From Chrysaora quinquecirrha (lineage: Eukaryota > Cnidaria > Scyphozoa > Semaeostomeae > Pelagiidae): a DNA stretch of 64,000 nucleotides. The notes beneath the pieces were generated by a model that was given only the letters and a program-made list of their open reading frames with translations, was not told the DNA's origin and made no database searches. The position numbers and the translations under genes are program-made. The DNA is taken from NCBI GenBank assembly GCA_014526335.1, contig JACTAT010000061.1:242965-306964 (forward strand). Direction: 5' to 3'. Positions 56,301 through 64,000 of the stretch are shown piece by piece. Within the stretch, counting starts at the first letter, position 1. Each line of letters opens with the position of its first letter.

Positions 56301-59300
56301 TTCTGCGAATAATTTACTTAGCTACGAATTCAACGTCTCCAGCTATGTAAAATACGTAACTAAGGAAATTATTCCCAGAATTCCTTTCGAAAATCCTTAA
56401 TGAAAACAGTAGGCAAAAACGGCGGCCATCTTTTGCAGAAGCGTCTATTCAATGTGAGCGAAAGTTGGGGACTTAGGAAGCAAGTCTAGGTCCACATCGG
56501 GTAGAGATGTTGGCTGAAATTCACAGGGTGTAGCTCATGATAAATCTTTTTGTATTCTAGTGTTTTCATTTATATCCCTTCAAAATCAATATTGCCTTTT
56601 GTGAATGTAAGAATTTGGTTTTTGCAGATTTTTCAAAGAAGTTGCACAGTCCACTAAATGTGATATGAAATCTATGGATGACTTCTTGGGGATCGTTGAG
56701 ATACACGTCAAGGTTGGTTCCAATGGCGATTGGTCAGTGCCTATTTCTATAGAGGCTCGAGCGCATTCTAGACTCCAAGCAGCAAGCTTATTGAATACCA
56801 TAGCGCTTTAAGTAGACGCATCCATTCTTTGCCTGCCAATTCATAATTGGCTTTTTCTCTTAGGACATACCGTCAACCGGATTCGATGCAGAGCTTGACT
56901 TGGAGCCACGAAGTCATAAATCCAAAGTACAAGGGTCTTTACATGTAAAAGTTCGACTTGCTGCTTCAAAGGTTCGTTTCACCATTCTTTCAGCTTTATT
57001 CAGTGTTTTCTTTCTTTAACATTTTAAAATATTTGATTGTATAGAAAATTTATTGAAAAACTTAAAGTTGTTTCTTAGAAGTCTTTCTTCCAGAGAGAAA
57101 GTAAAATATAAATGTTTATTACACTCTGTGTTTCAAAGCAATACCAATTAGTATAAAATCAAAAAATTGTACCGCACTTAGGAACCTAAGTTTTTGAATA
57201 CAGCATGTTCAGGTTCTTATTCAAGCAAAGTTCAACGTTCTTCAAATATGTAGTCTATTACTTGGACGATTATAAAGTTACGAGTTTTGGCATATGTTGT
57301 TTCTAATACTGGGACTAACATTAGTTAGCCAGCTGGGCTGGAAGACCATTGAGACTCTCATCAATGAAGAGCTGCAAATTATGGTCTACAAGTCTATTAA
57401 TGGACAGGCTCCTCAGTACTTGTGTGATCTATTTACAAAAAACTCAGCTTGCACTTCTTTCAACCTGAGAAATACCTCTACCGATTTGAGACTCCCAAAG
57501 AGGAGTTCCTCAAATGGGCAGAGGTGTTTCTCATTTAGAGGTGCAAAGCAATGGAACTCTCTTTCAGCTGAGTGTAAAACGGCACCCTCCCTTAAAGCAT
57601 TTAAAAAAGTAGTCGCCTAAATCATTGAGGAAAATGTTCAAATAAAAAATATAAGGATATATTTTACCATTTTAATCGTTTTTAGTTAGGAGGGCCCCTT
57701 GAAAATCAGCCTGCGGGTTGAAGGACTACCTTCCTCTTATATGCTTTTATACTATTTACCTTCACTGTATTAGTAAACCTTTTTTTTTTAAATGAAATGA
57801 AATGAAATGAAAATACCTTTTAGGACGATAAAGAACCGATCAAAGACGAGTCATTATCATCTCCTATGAAATTTCAACGAGAGCTTTTGAAACAGTTTCT
57901 CAGACATGAATATGATGTGTTTTTCAATTCAGAGGTATTTGACAGGCTTTTATTTAAATTTTGGGTACTGGGGACGTGCCGCCCAAAAGGGTATCGTTTT
58001 TCTTGATTATGGTATAAACCAACCTCGTCCCCAGGGTGAATAGGTCTCTACGTGAAACTCCACTGTCCATATTCGACCCTGGTATCGGCCTTGTCTATTC
58101 GCAATTTGATTGGATGTTCAAACAATTGAAATTTTGAGTGACGTCATAGTTTCTTCAAACTTTCACACCAAAATAGGCCGAAAACTATGCGAAAAACATC
58201 TATAAAAACCAAAAAATGATGCTACATGAGATATTGTATCTTGCCTGACAGTTATCAATGAAATTCTTTGCATTTCCTTCCTAAGAACTTCTGCTTTCGG
58301 AATCTACATCTTGTTTTTATGCCTAGGCCAAAATTTCCAGAATTTTGGCAGATTTTGTGGCCGGTACCAGGGCCAAAATCGATTTGACGGTTGAGATTCG
58401 AGGAAATTCGATTTGGGGCCTTGGGACGAGGTTGGGTATAAATATGGGTCTTACTTTTTATGAAAATTGGTATGCATAACTTTGGGTATGCATTGTCGCA
58501 CTTTGTTTCTTGGGCGGCACGTCCCTATCCGGTAATAAGTCAACTACTCCCCGGGACGCTCATCTCATACGTTCATCTCATAAGTTTTACTACACCGTTG
58601 TCTATGTAAGGTTTACAACTGTGTTTTGAGCTTTATCAATGTATTTTCATTAACCCCTTGCCAGGCTGCCCTTTGGTCTAACTAGTGCTTGTGCTTCGCT
58701 AGTCTTGTCCTTCCCCAACCACTACAACATTTCAACGAACGGCCGCCATGTATCGTATAAACCACCCAAGCTTAAGCTTTGGCTTTAAACTAGGAGACAT
58801 GCCCGCGCGCGACACTATCCGTCGTGTCTCGGGTGGCTAAACATACTAGTGACAAGTGAGCAACATCTCCCCCGAGTCATTTGCATGTCTCTTGCTACAA
58901 ATTTTGTCGCGCGCTTTCTGAGGTGGCTAAACTGGGAGACATCGAGGAGGACATGTCACGCGTGAAAAAGTCGCGTGCGACATGTATCCTAGTTAGCCAG
59001 GCCTTAACTAGTGCTTGTGCTACCCTACTCTTATGCTTCCCCAACCAATACTCCATTTCGAAGAACGGCCGCCATTATGGATTTTTTTTAAATTTTAAGA
59101 TTTTGAGATTTCGATGCTAATATCGTATAAGGCATCCAAAACTTAACCTAGAATGATCTGCTAAATCTGCTTTCTGTATTTTGATTTAAATTCACTCGTT
59201 CTAGGAATCAAAATCACAAGCCTGGACAATGCAGTTGTCGGACGCTGCCAATCAACTGTTTAATCAGTTTGCTATACAGAATTCACTTACTCGATATCAA

Positions 59301-62300
59301 GAAGCGGTTGTGTAAGTTTCTCTCTTATTACGTCCCGTTTTTTCGTCAAAAGGCTGTTTTAGCAATGGGATGACGGTAGTAAAAAGACGTCGCGAGCAGA
59401 CAAAGAATCTGGGTACTAATTATTTTCCCGGCCACGTTCTGGCGACAACGTCATCTTGGCTATTTTCACGTTCCGATGCAAACATTAGAGTTTTACATTA
59501 GTATGGAAGCGGCAACAATTCCACAGTCAAAGCAGCTCAAACTTGCAATTAATGTTGCATTTAGCTACGAGGATCTATCGTAAAAACTATGAAAGAAACC
59601 GATTCAGATGCAATTGATAGTCTAAAAGACTCATTTTTGTACCTACTAGCCCTTAGGCCCTAGTACACCGGTTGGTTGGATCGTCAACCAAAGCGCATCC
59701 ATTCTCAGATAAAAGTACTAAAACCAAATCTGCAAAATCGATTCCGGTGTTCTACAGGTGTTTGTTAATGGAAGTTAAACTTTGGCTTTCAGAGAACTTG
59801 AGTTTCTTTGCGAGAAGTAGCAAAAACATATTTCGAATGCTTCTTTTCGTCTGACACTCTCAGAGTATAAACGTCAGAAACAGATCGATCAGAAAAGGGA
59901 AGCTGAATGGCGTTGTGTTTTGAACACCAATCAGCTTCCGGGGTACGCTGGGTTGGCCATATGTATCTCGTAAGCTGATTGATTGCTGTTCAAAACACAA
60001 TTCCAATTCAGCCTATATGAATAATTTCACCAGCCGCCCCATTCTCAAATGCCAGACGTGTCTCGCTCTTATTGGAGCTCATCAGTGACATGTGTGAGAA
60101 TCGAACTGGGGTTTATTGCGTGAGAAGCACAAATGTTAATCACATCTTGGCTGACTGGTGAGTAACTGCGTGAGTTTTAGACTCGTATCACACGAGTACC
60201 GAGATCTTGCATATTACTATGTAAGGTTGGTACCTGGCCTTAGGTACCGAAACTATTCATATAGGCCGAACACGAATTTGTGCTCATGTGATATGAGCCT
60301 AACTGCATGCGTTTCGGTACCTTAGGCCAGGTACCAACCTTAAATAATACCAATTCAGCTTCACCTTTCTGATTGGTGGACTCGATCCGCATCTGGGTGT
60401 ATTTTGCTTAAGTCAATTGTTTCAATCTGCTTCTGACGTTCATACTCTGTGGAGTGACAGACGAAAAAGAACTCTTAAGTATGTCCAAAGAGGTTTCCGC
60501 TATTACTCACAGTTTGAAATTTTATACAACTCGAAGGATGTTATGTTTCTCTTTCTTTTTACTTAGAAAATGGGAAGTTTACTCGCGCTGTATGCAGGAT
60601 ATAACAGTTCCTATCGAGCAAATCATCAAACTCATTGAGTTCATCAAAGTAAATTCTGTGAAGGAAGAACTTAATACCGAAGAGGTAAAGAAAATTTGTC
60701 TTCTACGTCTTGAAGTATGTTACATTAATTTGGTAATTGCAGGATCAGGTGTAGGAAAAGTTTAACGTCAGAAATTGATGTGACAAGAACAAGTCTAGAA
60801 CCTTTAACCCCCGGGGGGGGGGTACTTCACTTATGAATGGACGGGGGATGTGCCGCCCAGATTTCGGAAACCCACCCACTTATAATGTAAACCTTTGCAG
60901 AAACAGACCCTATTTTATTAGTAGAAATAAGCGGAATATGAGAATAATAAGACTTTCTAGACCTATTTATTGCTTGATATTGTACTAAGAACATCTTTGA
61001 CGCGATTTTGCCACTTTTCTGACCGAATTAAAGTTAAAATTTCGACTTTTCTTCAATTGCCACCCACTTTTATGGGGTTTTGGTTAAAATCATACCCATG
61101 TTTAGAGAATTTAAGTGCCCAAAACCCACCCATATGGGCGGCACATACCCGTACCCAAATTATACTAAGTACCCCCCCCCCCCGGGCTTTAACCATTGGC
61201 TTTTAAAACCGATACCATTACCTACAATAACCTACTCTGTATTAGATTCCAGATCACAAGCTGTACCTACCTACATAAATTTCCAAAATTTTCGGACGGT
61301 TCAGTCAAATTATATTTTAATTTCAGGAGCAGTTCTTCATCAAGTCAATAGACAACTTCATTGGTTATTCCATGCAGCTTATTCAAAGACATCGCTTGGT
61401 GTTCCCTCCTACTGGTGCAGAGCAATGCTTGCGACTTGGACATTTGCTTTTGTAAGTGTTGAAGCTCTAAAAACTGATGATTAATTTAGCGTTTTGCCTT
61501 CGCTTGTTTGCTAGTTCAAGCAAAGAACAGGGCACCTGACCAGATTTTGGTTGGGGGAGGATAAGCCCTACCCTGGCTATCAGAGGCGAGTAGATATTTC
61601 ACCATCAAGGATCGACAACGGCTAAAGTTTTTTGGGAATGTGAATGCGCCTCTGGTTCAAGTAAGAGGGGCTTCCGCAAAAGAAGGCCGCTGTTTTGTTC
61701 TCTGATTTTTTTGTATTTTCAAAGGGAAATCTGGGAAAAATTTCCTTGGTCACACCGTAGCTGAGCAAAAATACATTGAGTTCGCTGAATTTCAATTTTT
61801 TTATATAACTAATGAAATTTTCTCCACATTTCTTTCGAAGACCGTTAAATAAAATAAGGTCAGAGGACTGATAGAATTGGCCGCCATCTTTTGCGGAAGC
61901 CTCTAGTGAAACTCCCTCCTGGTGTTTGAATTCAGCCAATCAAAATCTAGATCCCCAACTTTGAATCTTTACTTTCATTGGTCAGAACGCAACATGATGT
62001 CACAAAGATAATCGCTGATTCACGATAGTGATGATCAGATTAAATGAAAAATCAAGTTACTTAAGAGAGCTAGCAGGGTAGATATTATCAGTCTATTTAT
62101 TTCCTTCCCCAAGCTTCCTAACTCTCTACTGGCCAGGGCCTTGTTCCACAATCTTGAGAATGGTGGCCAATTAGGGCTGCATTTTCCCAGTACCCAGAAT
62201 ATACATAGTGCATCCCCCTGCTATACTGCTTTTTAGGTGCATTACAGCGCACTCTTCTGCTGTTTCGAATAGTAGATTTTTCCGTTTATTTTTTAGGTGC

Positions 62301-63763
62301 TTACTGAATTTATTCAAGTTACCATTGTTTAAATCTACGTATCCAGATCGAAGATTGTCTCGTGAGCTTGAAACTGAATTGAAGGTGAGCGTAAATTAGA
62401 CTTATTACTTGAGTCCCAGTTATCGCTCATCAGATCGAGACTAATACCAAACCGAGGTCGCTCAAACTGGGCCCTATTCGGCAACCGTTTTATTACTAAA
62501 TCACGCAAAAAGTTTTGAACGAATATCGAAAAAGCTGGATTGGTACCTTTTCCAAAGAGGTCGGGATAGACGCGACATTTTTCTGGAAGATGGCCCGCAC
62601 GTTGAGCGAAAGAATACTCCCTTCATGCAACGATCGGCGTTGTGGTCACATAAGGAGAGGTACTGGAGCAATTTTGGCTTCAAATTCACGACAATCGAAG
62701 AAAAAGAGAGAAAAGCAATCTGTGTAAATAAATGTTGAAAGTATCTTCGGAAACTTAGGAAACAAGATCAAGTTGCAAAAAAAAAGGGAAATACTTGATA
62801 GAATGTCTCCTTGAGCAGATAAGCTGGGACTTCAATCCCTTCTTTAACTTCTACTTCAATTTTTCGTTAACTTGAAGCAAGATTTAGAAAAGGTGAAGAT
62901 GAGATGAATGTGAAGATGAGGGTGAAATGTATTTAACGCTATGCACTGGATGCAAAGAAAGAGTCCGCCGGAACCAGCCAAAATGGCGTTTGCGTGTTCT
63001 AGTATCTAAAATCACTATATCACTGAGCATGTTATGTAATATGGAGGGCTATCATTAGTAATGTGGAGGGCTATCTTTCAGTAATAAGGTGGATGTTCAG
63101 TAATGTGGAGAACTCTCTTGATGTAATGTGGTGGATGCGGAGTAATGCGAAGGGCTATCTTTCAGTAATGTGGAGGGCTGTCATCAGTAACGTAGTGGAA
63201 TATCATCAGTGATGTGGAGGATGCGGATTAATGTGGAGGGATATCATTGTACTGTAGCCAATTCGCGTTCAAGCAGAGTATACAGCATCGGAACTTATTG
63301 CTCATTTTTTTTGTAGACCGGGACCAAAGAATGGTTTGACTTGACACTGGCCTTTAACCAGCCAATTGAGCGGGTAAGTCTTTCATGTTTAAGACGAGTC
63401 AAAAGCTCAGCTCATTTTAAGCCCATTTTCACAAGTCCACTTTATTTTTCGTTCTTAATCCTCAAATAAGTGGAGACTGAAAGTGTTTTTTTCGTAGTGA
63501 AATCTTATGATGAACGTTGTAAAAAATCTTTTAGTGGAGATCGGCTATTATGAGTCTCTTATTAACCGAAATACGCTTGAATTTACTTAGACAGTTTTGT
63601 GTTATTTCTTAGTTGGTAGTACAAGTATTCTATAGCTTCATCACTACGTATATTGTCTTTTCTAGTCTGACAAAGAAATGCTGTCTAGCCTCGTACACCT
63701 GACAAATTCATTGATTGTCAGTCTAAACAGTTCAAGAAAGAAATACGTCAGACTATTCAAACC
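44375..63763 (+). CDS. Munc13-4 / BAIAP3-family vesicle priming protein, N-terminal 18 exons
   Basis: Exons with compatible phases: 44375-44532, 46306-46492, 50307-50417, 51414-51473, 52147-52174, 52984-53022, 53902-54082, 54726-54770, 55140-55217, 56628-56712, 56864-56971, 57824-57934, 59205-59311, 60567-60684, 61327-61451, 62297-62384, 63317-63373, 63666-63763 (about 594 codons; continues beyond the window). Exons 3-5 resemble the Munc13-4 segment before its first C2 domain (YTELLYAVTHRLG). Exons 6-11 form that C2 domain (VAEGKNLEAKDANGLSDPYC, LNPVWNERFEL, DDFLGIVEI). Later exons resemble the start of the helical MUN/MHD region (KEWFDLTLAFNQPIERSD). Family members prime secretory granules for SNARE-dependent fusion. 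The start at 44375 is a choice: it is the first ATG in frame after a stop at 44186, but a further 5' exon is possible. Confidence 0.85.
46146..46220 (-). mobile_element. tRNA-like SINE head, minus strand
   Basis: On the minus strand TGGCTGAGTGG (box A, complement of 46201-46211) and GTGGGTTCGAATC (box B, about 46157-46169) lie about 35 bp apart. Downstream, to about 46010, is a non-tRNA body. I take it as a tRNA-derived SINE rather than a functional tRNA because a stable cloverleaf is not evident. Confidence 0.5.
46826..46975 (-). mobile_element. Diverged tRNA-derived SINE, minus strand
   Basis: The reverse complement contains GTGGCCTAATCCAGCTGGCT and AAGCTCAGCTAGGTCGGGGT, clearly related to the family at 49.8 kb, but the B box is eroded. 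Confidence 0.45.
47535..47705 (+). repeat. Direct repeat in intron 2, copy 1
   Basis: About 170 bp starting GTACACCCTTGCTC are repeated at 48115-48285 with about 90 percent identity. No protein is recognised. Confidence 0.75.
48115..48285 (+). repeat. Direct repeat in intron 2, copy 2
   Basis: Partner of 47535-47705, 580 bp away, same orientation. Confidence 0.75.
49807..49985 (+). mobile_element. tRNA-derived SINE, best-preserved copy
   Basis: Box A TGGCGTCGTGG (49814-49824) and box B GGTTCGAGCCC (49869-49879) are both close to the tRNA consensus. The body continues CAGCCACGGTAGCGTCAC and ends in CACCTTCGCCTTCACCT. This copy defines the family. It lies in intron 2 of the Munc13-like gene in sense orientation. 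Confidence 0.75.
50593..50620. repeat. Short tandem repeat TACTCTGG x3
   Basis: Three adjacent copies of TACTCTGG or close variants in an intron. Confidence 0.7.
51238..51346. mobile_element. Short GGCCAAACGATCAAACATTG MITE
   Basis: The left end GGCTAAACGATCAAACATTG and the inverted right end GGCCAAATGATCGAACATTT form a hairpin. Related to 10498-10752. Confidence 0.55.
51530..51742. mobile_element. MITE, GGCCTGGCTAAACTGAGACA family, copy 2
   Basis: It shares long blocks with 41925-42125 and 58787-59008. Its right end reads, inverted, AGGCCTGGCTAAACTGAGAC; the left end CCAGGCTAAACATGCGAGTG is a partial inverted match. Confidence 0.55.
52261..52432 (+). mobile_element. tRNA-derived SINE
   Basis: Same family as 49807-49985 (GGTGTAATCCAGCAGACTCG, GGTTCGAGCC, tail CACCTTCACCTTC). 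It is followed by CATATAGCACTTCTTTC, which recurs after the next copy. Confidence 0.7.
52470..52614 (+). mobile_element. tRNA-derived SINE, 5'-truncated tandem copy
   Basis: It begins at TGTTGTCAGGAGCTCCATTG and ends with the CACCTTC tail and the same CATATAGCACTTCTTTC flank as the previous copy. It therefore arose by local duplication of SINE plus flank, not by fresh retroposition. Confidence 0.65.
53466..53492. repeat. (AATTAC)n microsatellite
   Basis: Four units of AATTAC in an intron. Confidence 0.8.
53511..53723. mobile_element. Mariner-like MITE, GCTTCCGCAAAAGATGGCCG ends, copy 1
   Basis: Inverted ends GACGCTTCCGCAAAAGATGG and GAGGTTTCCGCAAAAGATGG are flanked by TA. The whole interior is palindromic. 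Sisters lie at 56232-56445 and 61664-61903. Confidence 0.75.
54160..54180. repeat. (ATC)n microsatellite
   Basis: Six ATC units in an intron after C2-domain exon 7. Confidence 0.8.
56232..56445. mobile_element. Mariner-like MITE, copy 2
   Basis: TA-flanked; ends GAGGTTTCCGCAAAAGATGG and, inverted, GACGCTTCTGCAAAAGATGG. It is nearly the reverse complement of copy 1, as expected for a palindromic element. Confidence 0.75.
57294..57812 (+). mobile_element. CR1/L2-like LINE 3' end with (AAATG)n tail
   Basis: The ORF 57294-57620 encodes LGWKTIETLINEELQIMVYK...LCDLFTKN...FSFRGAKQWNSL...KAFKKVV, typical of the C-terminus of CR1/L2-type reverse-transcriptase proteins. A 3' UTR and an (AAATG)n tail at about 57790-57812 follow. 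It is 5'-truncated and lies in intron 11 of the Munc13-like gene, only 11 bp upstream of exon 12. Confidence 0.75.
57963..58535. mobile_element. Fold-back MITE with ACGTGCCGCCCA ends
   Basis: The left end GGTACTGGGGACGTGCCGCC pairs with the inverted right end TACCGGATAGGGACGTGCCG. It shares the ACGTGCCGCCC block with the element at 60810-61186. Confidence 0.6.
58787..59008. mobile_element. MITE, GGCCTGGCTAAACTG family, copy 3
   Basis: Contains CAAGTGAGCAACAT, TTGCTACAAATTTTGTCGCG, GGTGGCTAAACTGGGAGACA and an end that reads, inverted, AGGCCTGGCTAACTAGGATA. Confidence 0.55.
59848..60500. repeat. Nested inverted repeats in intron 13
   Basis: The outer arms (CTTCTTTTCGTCTGACACTC near 59841 and its inverted match near 60455) enclose two further hairpins. 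One pairs 59908-59952 with 59972-60014. The other pairs 60222-60252 with 60309-60340 almost perfectly (GGTTGGTACCTGGCCT). This looks like MITE-in-MITE insertion. Confidence 0.6.
60810..61186. mobile_element. 377-bp element, CCCGGGGGGG ends, 8-bp TSD
   Basis: The left end is CCC, ten G, TACTT; the inverted right end is CCC, twelve G, TACTT. CTTTAACC flanks both sides (60802-60809 and 61187-61194). Subterminal ACCCACCC and ATGTGCCGCCC motifs occur on both sides. Confidence 0.75.
61664..61903. mobile_element. Mariner-like MITE, copy 3
   Basis: TA-flanked. The ends GGCTTCCGCAAAAGAAGGCC and, inverted, GGCTTCCGCAAAAGATGGCG match the family; a short indel lies at the left edge. Confidence 0.7.
63034..63250. 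repeat. Minisatellite of AGTAATGTGGAGGGCTATC units
   Basis: About seven or eight degenerate repeats of 24-32 bp, with GTAATGTGGAGGGCTATCAT as the core, in intron 16. Confidence 0.75.
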
Positions 63764-64000
63764 GTAAGTTAACTTAATTTGTTGTGAATAAGATCTGGGC
63801 TGTGTGAGCCTCTAGCAGACTCACTACACGAGTCTCTAGTTTGCACCCTCTCCCTAATTTTGATTTGCCACTCAACATTGAGTGATTGTAAAAAACAACA
63901 ACAACAACATCGAGCGAAGTAGTGGAACTTATGTAGAGAGTCTAAGCCTCTAGTATGATTAGGAATCATGCAGAAACATGTAGTCCAGCTGCTAGAGTCT

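Overview
This is eukaryotic, AT-rich, intron-bearing and repeat-dense DNA, most likely from an anthozoan cnidarian and probably a stony coral. The main reason is a minus-strand gene joining PAN/apple, EGF and fibrinogen-like domains with the C-terminal signature CNREGFN...KGYILVQ, an architecture I associate with coral proteins named after skeletal organic matrix protein 5. The organism is an inference; nothing in the window names it.

Layout. 1-3.2 kb holds only retroposon ends and MITEs. 3.23-31.87 kb is a head-to-tail array of exactly four units of about 6 kb. Each carries one intronless gene for a receptor-like protein of 1,115 residues: signal peptide, about 14 leucine-rich repeats, a GCC2/GCC3-type cysteine-rich stalk, and 8-9 membrane helices. 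Genes 1 and 4 are intact. Gene 2 is broken by a 1-nt loss and an 848-bp transposon. Gene 3 has a frameshift that looks like a homopolymer sequencing artefact. Gene 4 is a mosaic of gene-2-like and gene-3-like sequence, implying gene conversion or unequal exchange.

31.9-42.6 kb is a minus-strand PAN-EGF-fibrinogen-like secreted-protein gene. Four upstream exons are followed by three spaced, phase-compatible copies of the terminal exon, so three C-termini may be available. 42.6-44.4 kb is non-coding and includes a 0.5-kb (TTAG)n array. 44.4 kb to the window end is the 5' part of a plus-strand Munc13-4/BAIAP3-family gene, 18 exons identified by matching reading phase, running off the right edge.

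The mobile-element content is unusually legible because the tandem units provide empty-site controls. Precise insertions include a 3.36-kb element with a nested hAT-like element, an 848-bp element in gene 2, a 43-bp perfect palindrome with an 8-bp target duplication, and several short elements. Six insertions share a design: 6-bp target duplications, terminal inverted repeats (about 16 bp in five of them) that are mostly C/G-rich, and short repeated motifs just inside the ends. They are the best candidate here for a poorly described system. tRNA-derived SINEs with CACCTT tails, LINE 3' ends with pentanucleotide tails, and TA-flanked MITEs fill much of the rest.
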